NCBI GenBank assembly: GCA_031547305.1
Contig: JAVBSC010000064.1
Coordinates: 1-41,919, forward strand
Reading direction: 5' to 3'
Origin: JAVBSC01 sp031547305
GTDB taxonomy: Bacteria; Desulfobacterota; Desulfovibrionia; Desulfovibrionales; Desulfovibrionaceae
DNA length: 41,919 nucleotides
Of the stretch, positions 24,246-32,556 are shown piece after piece. Position numbers and translations under genes: made by a program. Below the pieces are notes generated by a model, which did not search any database, was not told the origin of the DNA, and saw nothing but the letters and a program-made list of their open reading frames with translations. Position 1 is the stretch's first letter. The number at the start of each line of letters is the position of its first letter.

Positions 24246-24272
24246 GCGCCGGCCCGGTTTCCGGGTCGGCGC
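24246..24272 (+). other. intercistronic hairpin between GRE2 and its activase
   Basis: GCGCCGGCCCGG pairs with CCGGGTCGGCGC (12 bp, one G-T) around a TTT loop, followed only by TTTCAACTTT. It probably acts as a partial terminator or 3-prime stabiliser, keeping the catalytic enzyme in excess of the activase. Confidence 0.7.
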
Positions 24273-24282
24273 TTTCAACTTT

Positions 24283-25200
24283 ATGCCAATGGCGTTATTG
24301 ATGGACGGTATCATTCTAAAAATAGACAGGTGCTCAAAGCACGACGGGCCAGGCCTGCGGACAGTCGTATTTCTGAAGGGCTGCCCGTTGAGTTGCGCAT
24401 GGTGCTCCACTCCGGATTCCCAGCGCGGGGAGCCGCAACTGCTCCATCTGGAAACTCTTTGCGCCAGATGCGGCCGTTGCGTCGCCTCTTGTCCGGAAAA
24501 AGCGCTGGCGATCACTTCCGACGAGGTGGCAATCGACCGCGGGCGTTGTGTGCTTTGCGGAACCTGCGTGCAAGTCTGCCTGAACCGCGCCAGAAAAATT
24601 TCCGGCACCAGAATGACTCTGGATGAGGTGTTTGACGTCATAAACCGCTCCCGCCAATTCTGGACCAGAATGCCCGGCGGAATGACCATCAGCGGGGGAG
24701 AGGTTTTCTTTCAGTTCGATTTTGCCAGGGCTTTGCTGAAAAAATGCCATGAGGCCGGCATTGACACCAACATAGAGACCAGTTGCCACGCCCCCATGGA
24801 AAAGGTGCGCGAGTTGCTGCCCTATCTTGACCATGTGTGCTGCGACCTTAAACATATGGATGACGATGTCCACAAGAAGTTTACCGGCGTTTCCAACCGC
24901 CTGATTCACGAAAATATCCGGATGATCAGCTATGAAAAAGACCTGATCATCCGTTATCCGCTTATTCCAACCTGCAACGACTCAAAGGAGAACATCGACG
25001 CCACGGCCGATTTTGTCGCGACTCTGGGGCCCAAGTTCAACCGGATCGATCTGTTGCCCTACCATCAGATGGGCGCCGTAACCTATCGCCGGCTAGGCCG
25101 CGAATACGCGCTTGAAGGAATTCCTTCAATGACCGCGGAAGATCTTAAAGCCGTCCGCGACAGAATGCTCGCCCGCGGAGTCAGGACTGTTCTGGCCTGA
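24283..25200 (+). CDS. radical SAM glycyl radical enzyme activase 1
   Basis: 305 aa from the first ATG. The ATG six codons later (MDGIILKIDRCSKHDGPGL) aligns better with other activases and may be the true start; no strong ribosome site decides. The SAM cluster motif is GCPLSCAWC (C-x3-C-x2-C). Two ferredoxin-type clusters follow (CARCGRCVASCP and CVLCGTCVQVC), as in most GRE activases except the pyruvate formate-lyase one. The SAM-binding motif is SGGEVFFQ, slightly unusual in place of GGEP. It generates the glycyl radical on a partner by H abstraction, almost certainly on GRE2, which precedes it by 50 nt. The HesB-like gene follows by 23 nt. Confidence 0.92.
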   Translation: MPMALLMDGIILKIDRCSKHDGPGLRTVVFLKGCPLSCAWCSTPDSQRGEPQLLHLETLCARCGRCVASCPEKALAITSDEVAIDRGRCVLCGTCVQVCLNRARKISGTRMTLDEVFDVINRSRQFWTRMPGGMTISGGEVFFQFDFARALLKKCHEAGIDTNIETSCHAPMEKVRELLPYLDHVCCDLKHMDDDVHKKFTGVSNRLIHENIRMISYEKDLIIRYPLIPTCNDSKENIDATADFVATLGPKFNRIDLLPYHQMGAVTYRRLGREYALEGIPSMTAEDLKAVRDRMLARGVRTVLA

Positions 25201-25223
25201 CCAAGAGCCAAAGGAGCGATCTT

Positions 25224-25496
25224 GTGGACATAACATTAACCGATGCCGCGGCCGCAAAACTGCGGGAACTCCTTGAACAAGGCGGCGACGGAGCCCGCGT
25301 GCGCGTCAAATTCATTAGCGGGGGCTGCGGCTGAAGAAACCGCTTCGATCTCAGGTTGAGCATCGATACCCGTCTGGATGAAAACGAAGACCGGATGCTT
25401 GAACTCAACGGCATGCCCTTTGTGGTGAACAGGCAGTTGGAGAAAGACTGCGGATCCTGCCACCGCGTGGGCCTGACTGGCCTGTCGTCAGAGTAG
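25224..25496 (+). CDS. HesB/IscA-like selenoprotein (UGA = Sec37), copy 4
   Basis: 90 aa if the TGA at 25332-25334 is selenocysteine. The GTG start has AAGGAG 7 nt upstream. The N-terminus VDITLTDAAAAKLRELLEQ aligns with the other three copies. The key site reads Ile-Ser-Gly-Gly-Cys-Gly-Sec, so Cys35 matches the first Cys of IscA (GGCSG) and Sec37 lies two residues on. After the TGA, FDLRLSIDTRLDENEDRML and LNGMPFVVNRQL continue the family alignment. A C-G-S-C pair (residues 76-79) near the C-terminus could complete a redox or metal site. It is the third gene of the GRE2 transcript. Read without Sec it would be a 36-residue stub. Confidence 0.92.
25345..25366 (+). promoter_or_regulatory. SECIS-like hairpin of copy 4
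   Basis: TCGAT plus CTCA pairs with TGAG plus ATCGA, with one bulged C, around a GGT apex that begins 19 nt after the TGA. It has the same apex and spacing as copy 3, on the opposite strand 15 kb away, in a gene whose flanking sequence has diverged. Confidence 0.85.
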
Positions 25497-25561
25497 TTCC
25501 GAAACCCTCCTCGCAACAAAAAATACCGATATTCGTTCAAAAAGGCTTTAGCGCACAACTG

Positions 25562-25598
25562 AAGGCCGGGGGAAAGGCGTTTGCTTTCCCCCGGCCTT
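25562..25598. terminator. bidirectional terminator between copy 4 and dctM
   Basis: A perfect 15-bp stem (AAGGCCGGGGGAAAG with CTTTCCCCCGGCCTT) has a 7-nt loop and lies between convergent genes. The T-tract is short (TTGTTCC on the plus strand). The rest of 25497-25675 holds no gene. Confidence 0.75.
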
Positions 25599-25675
25599 GT
25601 TCCCTACACTAACCCGGGATTTTCGCCGTCTCCGGGGGGCAACCCGCCCGGATCCCGCTCCCGGAGAAAGCCTGG

Positions 25676-26998
25676 TCAGTGTGGTAACGTGGTCATCATG
25701 CTCCGAACAGGTCCAAGAACGAGGTCAGGGTACGCCCACATGGCGAAGACGGTAATGACCAGCATGAGCAGGAATGGGAGCGCCCCTTTGTAAATGGTCA
25801 TAACCGAGATGTGCTGGCAGACCCCGCGCACCACAAAGACGTTAAGGCCCACCGGGGGCGATATGCCCGCCAGGACCATCATGACGGTCACGAACACGCC
25901 GAACCAGACCGGGTCAACGCCGTACGACTGGGTGATCGGGTACATGACCGGCATGGTCAGAACCAGGATGGAGGTGGATTCCAGAATGCAGCCCAGGATC
26001 AGGAACAGAATGAACATCCACCCGATGAGTTCGTCGTAGCTCATCTGCATGCCCACAAACCATTCCACCAGGTGCCGGGTGGTGCCGGTGGTGACCATGA
26101 AGCGGGCCATCAGCCAGCCGCCGATGAACAGAAAGAAGATGGCCGCGCTCATCTTGGCGCCTTCCCGGAAGGCCGGGACGACCAGTTCTTTGGTCAGGCG
26201 GCGCATGCAGGCCGCGATGATCATAACGCCCACCACGCCCATGGCCGCAGCCTCCGTGGGGGTGGCCAGGCCGCAGTAAATGCCGCCCACCACGATCATG
26301 AAGGTTACGATGATCGGAATGGCGGCCGGCAGGCACTGGACGCGCTCTTTCCAGGTGGATTTGGGCTGCTTGGGCCCCATGGACGGAGTGATGCAGCAGC
26401 GGATGATGCAATAAGCCGCGAACAGGAAGGTGGTCAAAAGGCCGGGGCCGAGAATGGCGATGAACATTTCGCCGGCGGACTGGTCCGTGAGCACCGCATA
26501 GATGATCACGAACACGCTCGGCGGAATGATGGCCGCCAGACCGCCGGAGGCGGCAATGGCCCCGGCGGAGAGTTGCTGGTCGTAACCGGCTTTTTCCAGT
26601 TCCGGTATGACGGTGGCGGCCATGGTGGCGGAAGCCGCGGCCGTGGAGCCGGTCACGGCGCCAAAGGCGGCGGCGGCAAAAATGCCCGCGGCGGCCAGGC
26701 CGCCGGGCAGAAAGCCTATCCAGCGGCGGAAGGCCACGAATAAGTCACTCACAATGCCGGTATGGTAGGCGATGGTGCCCATGAAAATAAACAGCGGAAT
26801 ACTCAGAAGTGAGAAGTTGCTGGCCTGTTCCCAAGCCACAAACATGGTCTGGGTGGCCGCGTTGACCGGCCCCAGGGTGAAGCAAAGCCCCAGGCTGGCC
26901 ACTCCGCACATGGCGTAGGCCATGGGCATTCCAAGCACGGAGAGCAAAAGCATTACGCCGATGCCGGCGTAACCCAGCATGATCATATTCATATCCAT
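25676..26998 (-). CDS. dctM: TRAP transporter large permease subunit
   Basis: 440 aa starting MDMNMIMLGYAGIGVML, with about 12 hydrophobic segments throughout and the Gly/Ala-rich DctM pattern (GAVTGSTAAASATMAATVIPELEKAGY, here interrupted by small residues, and the mirrored half near 290-400). It is the ion-coupled membrane channel of a tripartite TRAP importer, driven by a Na+ or H+ gradient. Its ATG overlaps the TAA of dctQ by one base. The transporter is convergent with the GRE2 operon and shares a transcript with activase 2 and the binding protein. Substrate unknown; organic acids or sulfonates are usual. Confidence 0.92.
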   Translation of the reverse strand: MDMNMIMLGYAGIGVMLLLSVLGMPMAYAMCGVASLGLCFTLGPVNAATQTMFVAWEQASNFSLLSIPLFIFMGTIAYHTGIVSDLFVAFRRWIGFLPGGLAAAGIFAAAAFGAVTGSTAAASATMAATVIPELEKAGYDQQLSAGAIAASGGLAAIIPPSVFVIIYAVLTDQSAGEMFIAILGPGLLTTFLFAAYCIIRCCITPSMGPKQPKSTWKERVQCLPAAIPIIVTFMIVVGGIYCGLATPTEAAAMGVVGVMIIAACMRRLTKELVVPAFREGAKMSAAIFFLFIGGWLMARFMVTTGTTRHLVEWFVGMQMSYDELIGWMFILFLILGCILESTSILVLTMPVMYPITQSYGVDPVWFGVFVTVMMVLAGISPPVGLNVFVVRGVCQHISVMTIYKGALPFLLMLVITVFAMWAYPDLVLGPVRSMMTTLPH

Positions 26999-27585
26999 TA
27001 TTGTTTGCCTCCAATGCTGCGATACTGCTTGTACCAGTAGATAGCGTTGTGGAAGAGCGCCAGCGTGAGCACCAGGAAGCCGAAGGTCATGATCACGCGC
27101 ATGGGCCAGAAGGGGTAGCGGAAGTCCGCCCCGCTCTCCATCATCGTGATGGAGGTGGGAATTTCAAAAGCGCTGCGCACGGTGGCGGCCAGCATCCACA
27201 AACCGGCGAAAATCCGGGTGAGCACGTCGCAGAGCAGCTTTATCTTTTTCGGGTAGCGATCGTACAGGATGTCCAGCAGGATGTGGTTCTTGTCCAATTC
27301 CACCCTGGGCACGGCCAGGAAGATGGCCCCGATGAGGAAAAGGCCGCTGCCCTCAATGGCCCAGGACAGCGGGGTGTGGAAAAAGTTGCGGCCGGCGACG
27401 TCGACGCAGATGACTATAAGGATAGCCGGATACAGAATGTACATGCTGAAGCGCAGGCACCAGTCCGCGACCGCGTCCACGCATTTCATCCAGCCGTCTT
27501 TTGGCGGCAGCGGCGGATCCGTGATTTGCCTGACAGTCTCCAGATTTTCCGGATCGCAGACAGGCGAAACGTTTTCTTTAACCAT
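26998..27585 (-). CDS. dctQ: TRAP transporter small permease subunit
   Basis: 195 aa with four transmembrane helices (about 42-62, 78-96, 118-140 and 160-182) and the DctQ pattern VDVAGRNFFHTPLSWAIEGS followed by an acidic turn (RVELDKNHILLD). The N-terminal 30 residues are hydrophilic. It pairs with DctM in the membrane. The start has GGAG upstream. It is separated from dctP by a 95-nt gap containing a strong hairpin. Confidence 0.9.
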   Translation of the reverse strand: MVKENVSPVCDPENLETVRQITDPPLPPKDGWMKCVDAVADWCLRFSMYILYPAILIVICVDVAGRNFFHTPLSWAIEGSGLFLIGAIFLAVPRVELDKNHILLDILYDRYPKKIKLLCDVLTRIFAGLWMLAATVRSAFEIPTSITMMESGADFRYPFWPMRVIMTFGFLVLTLALFHNAIYWYKQYRSIGGKQ

Positions 27586-27614
27586 GAGAAACTCCTTGTC
27601 AATATGAAGACCCG

Positions 27615-27646
27615 CCGGACTCCGGAACTAAAGTTCCGGAGTCCGG
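27615..27646. other. intercistronic hairpin between dctP and dctQ
   Basis: A perfect 15-bp inverted repeat (CCGGACTCCGGAACT with AGTTCCGGAGTCCGG) has a nominal 2-nt spacer. No T-tract follows on the minus strand. Such elements commonly let the periplasmic binding protein be made in excess over the membrane subunits. Confidence 0.8.
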
Positions 27647-27679
27647 GCTTGCGAACGTAACAGAGTAATCAGGGGTGAG

Positions 27680-28987
27680 TTAGAATCCGTCGATGATGCC
27701 GTGGACCATGTTCTTCGGATCCTGGACGTATTCGCGGATCTGCCGGATGCTCATGGCGTTGTACTTGGCGGCCGCGGCGCGCAGATCCGTGGCGAACTGC
27801 CTGCCGGGCAGGCCCTTTTCTTCGTTCCTCTGGATGAACTTTTCCCAGATGCCTTCGCCGATGTCGGTCCAGCGCTTCTTTTCCGCGTCCGGCAGGAAGA
27901 TGACTTCCACGCCGGCCTTTTTGAGCAGGTCAAAACCGAGGTCTTCCATCTTGGTGTAGCCTTCGGACATATGGTTGCCGGCCAGACGGCAGGCGTAGTA
28001 GAATTCCTTCTGGAAGTCCTTGGGCAGGCTGTAGAATTTGTCTTTGTTGATGCCGTAGTCAATGCGGGTCTGGGACATGCCGGTGATGGTGAGGTACTTG
28101 GCCACTTCGTGGAAGCGCCAGGGAATGATGCCGCCGGCGGCCCAGGCCACGCCGTCAACAACGCCGCGCTGCAGGCCGATGAACACGTCCGGGGTGGGCA
28201 GGGCCACAGGGGTGGCGCCCAGGGCGATCAGGGTGTCGCGCAGCACTTCGCCGCCGAAGCCCATGATCCGTTTGCCCTTAAGGTCTTCCAGCTTGCGGAT
28301 GGGGGTGGTGCAGATGATGCTCTGCACGTCGAAGTGAGGAATCCAGCCCATCAGGATGCCCTGGGTTTCGTATTCCTTTTTGAAGTACTTGGGATACATT
28401 TCGTCCATAAGCTGGGTGGCCACGACCTGGCTGTTGGACAGGAAGGGCAGGCCGTCGCCGTGGGACAGGTTGAACGCGCCCTGGTTGTGCAGGTGATAGG
28501 TCTGACCGACGTGGACAAGACCGGCCCGCAGGGCTTTCCAGCCGTCCGCCAGGCTGTGCAGGGACTGGCCGAAGTAACGCTCGAATTTCAGACGGCCCTG
28601 GAAGTGGTACTCAAGGAAGTTGAAGGTTTCCCAGTGGCAGCCGTGGCCGATGTCCCCGGCGTTGGGGTAATAGCAGGAGCATTTAAGGACAATGGCGTCC
28701 TTGTTGAAGTCTTCCGGCTTCATCTGCGCTTTGGGGTTGATGAGGTTCGGGCCGAAGGTGTTTCCGCTTTCAGCGCCGTAGTAAGTCCACCCCTTGTTGT
28801 TGTCCGCGATTCTTTCAGGCGTGAGCTGGGTGATGTAAGGAGCCTGCCCCGGCGACACCAGGCCGCTGTCGGCGGCGAAAGCGAAATTAGACAGTCCCCC
28901 CAGGGAGAGGGCGGCGGCGGTGGCGGCGGAACCTTTAAGGAACATGCGTCTCGTAATCGACGAGTGGTCAGGATACATCTTTTCCAT
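27680..28987 (-). CDS. dctP: TRAP transporter periplasmic substrate-binding protein
   Basis: 435 aa starting MEKMYPDHSS, with GGAGAG upstream; a longer in-frame start lacks a ribosome site. The signal peptide has a twin-arginine-type motif (SITRRMFLKG) before the hydrophobic stretch AATAAALSLGGL and an Ala-rich cleavage region (FAFAADS near residue 40), so export is possibly by Tat, which suggests folding before export. The mature part has the DctP landmarks DLKGKRIMGFGGEVLRDTL and the segment VFIGLQRGVVDGVAWAAGG. It is longer than typical DctP (about 330 aa), with extra N-terminal sequence including a CSCYYPNAGDIGHGCHWE stretch. It binds the imported substrate. Confidence 0.9.
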   Translation of the reverse strand: MEKMYPDHSSITRRMFLKGSAATAAALSLGGLSNFAFAADSGLVSPGQAPYITQLTPERIADNNKGWTYYGAESGNTFGPNLINPKAQMKPEDFNKDAIVLKCSCYYPNAGDIGHGCHWETFNFLEYHFQGRLKFERYFGQSLHSLADGWKALRAGLVHVGQTYHLHNQGAFNLSHGDGLPFLSNSQVVATQLMDEMYPKYFKKEYETQGILMGWIPHFDVQSIICTTPIRKLEDLKGKRIMGFGGEVLRDTLIALGATPVALPTPDVFIGLQRGVVDGVAWAAGGIIPWRFHEVAKYLTITGMSQTRIDYGINKDKFYSLPKDFQKEFYYACRLAGNHMSEGYTKMEDLGFDLLKKAGVEVIFLPDAEKKRWTDIGEGIWEKFIQRNEEKGLPGRQFATDLRAAAAKYNAMSIRQIREYVQDPKNMVHGIIDGF

Positions 28988-29234
28988 GTTCTCTCCATCT
29001 GTTTGGTTATAGTGCTGCGGAGCGACCGGAAAAGGCGGGCGCCATTTCCCGGAACCGCAACATGCTGAACGACAATTCAAGCTCGACCAGGTTAGTCAAA
29101 ATCCCGAAAAATACCCCTGCCAATGCTTAAATAATCCTCCTGTAAAATTGACGGTTATTCAGCGCCAGCCCCAAAAAGCGACTTCAGCAAACGTCAGGCG
29201 CGGCAAAAACAACAGGATTGCATCGAGGAATTTT

Positions 29235-30128
29235 TTATACAATATGCGGAACGAGTCCGTATTTTTCAAAACGTCCCAAAACGACCTTCAGTTCGTCCTG
29301 CGCATAGCTCCGGGTGGGGGGCAAGGGCAGGCTGAGCGCCGCGTATTTGTTGCGCCCAAAGGCATGGCATGGCATGACGTCTATGTCGCGCACGCCGTAT
29401 TCTTTAAAGAAATCGGCCATGGCCCGGATGTTTTCCTCTGAATCGTTCATGTCCGGAATCAGGGGCATGCGGACGCGCACAGCGGCCTTTGAGCGCAAGG
29501 CCGTGTCAAAATTGGCCATGATCAGCGCGTTGTCCTGCGCCGTAATATTTTTATGCCGCTCCATGTCCATGTGCTTGCAGTCAAACAGGAACATGTCCGC
29601 CAATTCGGCAACCTGCTTGAAGCGCTCCTCCGGACAAAAACCGCAGGTGTCCACGCAGGTGTGAAACCCTTCATCCCGGCAGGCCATCAGCAGTTCCAGC
29701 AAAAACTCTCCCGCGGACGTTGGCTCCCCGCCGCCTATGGTCACGCCGCCGTCGGAATTCATATAAAAAAGCGCATCCTTGCGCACTACGTGCATAACCT
29801 CTTCAACGTTCATAAGGGTGCCGGACATGACTCTGGCTTTTGACGGGCACCCCGGAACGCAAAGGCCACAGTCCGTGCACAGGCTTGTATCTCTTTCATA
29901 GATGCGCCCATTTTGCTTAGTCGCTCCAGTCTGGCACACTTCAGCGCAATGACCACACCCGGTACACAGATCAGAAAAAAACATAAGCTGCGGGCTTGGG
30001 GATTGTGATTCAGGATTACTGCACCACAGACATCGAAGCGGGCAACCTTTAAGAAATATAGTCGTACGCATTCCAGGGCCGTCATCAACTGACATGCGTT
30101 GAATATTATAAACCATTCCTTGCTGCAT
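29235..30128 (-). CDS. radical SAM glycyl radical enzyme activase 2
   Basis: 297 aa starting MQQGMVYNIQRMSVDDGPG, with AAGGA 5 nt before the ATG. The SAM cluster motif is GCPLRCLWC. Two ferredoxin-type clusters follow (CTGCGHCAEVC and CTDCGLCVPGCP), then GGGEP for SAM binding and DTCGFCPEERF. There is no adjacent GRE gene. GRE2 already has an activase, while GRE1, 16 kb away and also under a sigma-54 promoter, has none, so this is the likely GRE1 activase (inference). dctP begins 247 nt downstream on the same strand; that gap shows no promoter that I can support, so activase and transporter are probably one transcript. Confidence 0.92.
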   Translation of the reverse strand: MQQGMVYNIQRMSVDDGPGMRTTIFLKGCPLRCLWCSNPESQSPSPQLMFFSDLCTGCGHCAEVCQTGATKQNGRIYERDTSLCTDCGLCVPGCPSKARVMSGTLMNVEEVMHVVRKDALFYMNSDGGVTIGGGEPTSAGEFLLELLMACRDEGFHTCVDTCGFCPEERFKQVAELADMFLFDCKHMDMERHKNITAQDNALIMANFDTALRSKAAVRVRMPLIPDMNDSEENIRAMADFFKEYGVRDIDVMPCHAFGRNKYAALSLPLPPTRSYAQDELKVVLGRFEKYGLVPHIV

Positions 30129-30306
30129 GATAATCCTTAATTTTTTCCACACCTGAAATCCGGATTTTTCAAATCGAATATTCCGTATTTTAAAGTTGGA
30201 TTAACGGTTCAGGCGTTCCTCTCGATATATATATATACGATTGTTACGCAGCGCCACGTACTCATTGCTGATGACTTAAATAAAAAAATCTATGAGCTAT
30301 TGGCAA

Positions 30307-30322
30307 AGCAATATTCGTACCA
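30307..30322 (-). promoter_or_regulatory. sigma-54 promoter of activase 2 and TRAP genes
   Basis: The minus strand reads TGGTACG-AATA-TTGCT, one base from the consensus TGGCACG-N4-TTGCW, with the correct 12-bp offset between GG (30321-30320) and GC (30309-30308). The predicted start is near 30296, about 168 nt before the activase ATG. Confidence 0.78.
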
Positions 30323-30745
30323 TTATACTTGTGAAGATAATCTCATGATTCCGCTAGGCTTTTCACAGTTTATAAGCTGATGTCATTTTATAGCGAGTGT
30401 ACTGATACTGATACAAATACCGATCTCTTTTTTGAATATTAGTATGATATTATTAATTAAATTTGCAGTGTACCCATTCGTAACGAAAACGGTACACGCG
30501 CTTGCGTCCCTGCTGCAGACCAGGAATATGGTTTATTTTTATGTTATATCAAAATGAGAAAAACATGTTCTCCACCATGACTATTTGCCATTATCGCCTT
30601 CATTAACCGCATTTTCCATACTTGTGAAAAAAAGTAACAAGTTTTCCGGCTTCCACCTCTTGCTCTTCATTTGCAATAGTAATACTTTACGGGAAGCATG
30701 CCATCTTTTCGGTCTGCCAACCATGCTGCAGGAGAAGGAAGAATT
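30323..30745. promoter_or_regulatory. AT-rich intergenic region with GTAC-containing repeats
   Basis: No gene is visible. GTGTACC (30468-30474) and GGTACAC (30491-30497) form a 7-bp inverted repeat around a smaller TTCGT-A-ACGAA palindrome. ATACAAAT (30411-30418) matches half of the palindrome at 21516. These lie 90-180 bp upstream of the activase 2 sigma-54 promoter and may be weaker activator sites. No convincing promoter for cstA was found. Confidence 0.4.
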
Positions 30746-32533
30746 ATGAACATTTTGGTAATGTTGATTATTTCAGTGGTAATTTTCGTCCTGGGAGCAA
30801 GGATTTACGGGCGCCTGGTGGCTCGATGGCTGGGCGAGGACGTCTCCAGGCCCACTCCGGCGGAAACACTCAACGACGGCAAAGACTACGTACCAACCAA
30901 ATTCAACATCCTGTTCGGACACCATTTTTCCGCCATTGCCGGCGCCGGCCCCATTGTTGGCCCCACAGTGGCCGTGCTGTTCGGCTACCTGCCGGTCTGG
31001 GCCTGGATACTGGTGGGTTCCGTGCTGATCGGCGCGGTGCACGATTTCGCCTCCCTGTTCGTCAGCCTGCGGGAAAAAGGCCGCTCCATAGCGGAAGTCA
31101 CCCGCGGGGCTCTGGGCACCACGGGTTTTTTCCTGTTTATCTGCTTCGCCATTCTTCTGCTGGTGCTGGTCACTTCCGCCTTCCTGTCCATGACCGTGCA
31201 GGCGCTTACCAGCACCGCCCCTCTGGACCTGCTTGGCCTGACGGCGGACCAGACACTGCTGCATACGGTGGATAAAGGCGGCGTGATCCACGGCATCATT
31301 GGCGGCATCGCCTCCACCTCGGTCATCATCATCACCTTGTTCGCGCCTCTGTTGGGCTACGCCATCTACAAGCGCAACATGAACATCGCCCTGGGCTATG
31401 TAGTGGCCGCCATCGTGGCCATCGGCTCCATCAGAATCGGCATGTCCCTGCCGGTTACGGCGGATCCCAAAATGTGGATGCTGGTGCTGGCCGTATACGT
31501 GACCCTGGCTTCCGGGCTGCCGGTCTGGCTGATTCTGCAGCCGCGCGATTTTATTAACGTGCAAATCCTTTACCTGGGCATTCTGGGCATCTTCGCGGTG
31601 GTCATCGTGGGCGGCTTTATGGGCATAACCCCCCAGATGCCGGTAACCGCCGTGGAAGCCGGCACGGCCAAGCTCAGCTACATCTGGCCCTTCCTGTTTA
31701 TCACTGTGGCTTGCGGGGCGGTTTCCGGCTTCCATTCCCTGGTTTCCACCGGCACCACTTCCAAGCAGCTGGCCAAAGAAGGGCAGGCCCGTAAAATCGG
31801 CTACAACGCCATGATTCTGGAAGGCATTCTGGCCACCGGCACTGTGCTGGTCGTTTGCGCCGCCCTGACCCAGGCGGATTATATGCGCATTGTCTGGCCG
31901 GCTCCGGGCACAGGCGCCTCCAACCCCATCCTGGCCTTCGCCCTGAGCATGGGCCTGATGTTGAACAAAACCCTGAGCATTCCAACCCACATCGGCACGG
32001 TGTTCGGCATTCTGATGGTGGAAGGCTTTGTGGTGACCACCCTGGACGCGGCCGTACGCCTGAACCGCTACCTGTTTGAAGAACTCTGGAACGTGCTCTT
32101 TAAGGGCGCTGTTCCGGCCGTTATGCGTACCGCGTGGTTCAACTCGCTGCTTTCCGTGGCCCTGATGCTCTGGCTGGCCTGGAACAACGCCTTCACCATG
32201 CTCTGGCCGATGTTCGCCACCACCAACCAGCTTCTGGCCGCCTTGACCCTGCTGGCGGTGTCCTCCTGGCTGCTCAAGCGCCGCCGCCAGGCCTGGTTCA
32301 CCCTTATTCCGGCCGTATTCATGGTGATCACCACCATCGCCGCCCTGCTCCTGCTGCTGCAGAAGTTCATAGCCCAAATCCAGAGCGGCGCGGCCCTTTC
32401 CGGCCCGGTCACCCTGCTGGTTATGGACCTGCTCTGCCTGGGCCTGGCCATAGGCGTGGTGTACATGGCCTTCCAGAACTTCCGGCGCGTCCGCGAAGGC
32501 AAGGGCATTATGCCTGACGGAACAGCGGCTTAA
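30746..32533 (+). CDS. cstA: CstA-family carbon starvation/pyruvate transporter
   Basis: 595 aa starting MNILVMLIISVVIFVLG, with GAAGGA 6 nt upstream. It is highly hydrophobic with about 16 membrane segments. Family landmarks are the segment through KFNILFGHHFSAIAGAGPI, GPTVAVLFGYLPVW, VHDFASLFVSLREKGRSIAE and SGFHSLVSTGTTSKQL. CstA/BtsT proteins import pyruvate and possibly peptides with protons. It lies divergent from the activase-TRAP operon, so it could recover pyruvate or a related product, but the placement may be incidental. Length fits the shorter CstA subgroup rather than the roughly 700-residue E. coli form. A strong terminator follows. Confidence 0.9.
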   Translation: MNILVMLIISVVIFVLGARIYGRLVARWLGEDVSRPTPAETLNDGKDYVPTKFNILFGHHFSAIAGAGPIVGPTVAVLFGYLPVWAWILVGSVLIGAVHDFASLFVSLREKGRSIAEVTRGALGTTGFFLFICFAILLLVLVTSAFLSMTVQALTSTAPLDLLGLTADQTLLHTVDKGGVIHGIIGGIASTSVIIITLFAPLLGYAIYKRNMNIALGYVVAAIVAIGSIRIGMSLPVTADPKMWMLVLAVYVTLASGLPVWLILQPRDFINVQILYLGILGIFAVVIVGGFMGITPQMPVTAVEAGTAKLSYIWPFLFITVACGAVSGFHSLVSTGTTSKQLAKEGQARKIGYNAMILEGILATGTVLVVCAALTQADYMRIVWPAPGTGASNPILAFALSMGLMLNKTLSIPTHIGTVFGILMVEGFVVTTLDAAVRLNRYLFEELWNVLFKGAVPAVMRTAWFNSLLSVALMLWLAWNNAFTMLWPMFATTNQLLAALTLLAVSSWLLKRRRQAWFTLIPAVFMVITTIAALLLLLQKFIAQIQSGAALSGPVTLLVMDLLCLGLAIGVVYMAFQNFRRVREGKGIMPDGTAA

Positions 32534-32556
32534 CCCGTTCCGCCTGAAAACACAGC

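Noticed and set aside
29095..29125. A sigma-54 promoter directly upstream of dctP (TTGGCAGGGG... on the minus strand)
   Set aside because: The -24-like element is present, but there is no GC at the required 12-bp offset. The upstream activase promoter fits better.
30225..30237. An (AT)n run upstream of activase 2
   Set aside because: A short simple repeat in AT-rich DNA with no paired copy or coding effect; it could be phase-variable but nothing supports that.
8319..30322. A bacterial microcompartment or an integrated mobile element
   Set aside because: No shell proteins, integrase, transposase, tRNA-flanked attachment site or terminal repeats were seen in the island.
30500..30745. A sigma-54 promoter for cstA
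   Set aside because: Several GG and TTGC elements occur, but none has the correct spacing; the best candidate, GGC followed by TTGC, is off by two bases.
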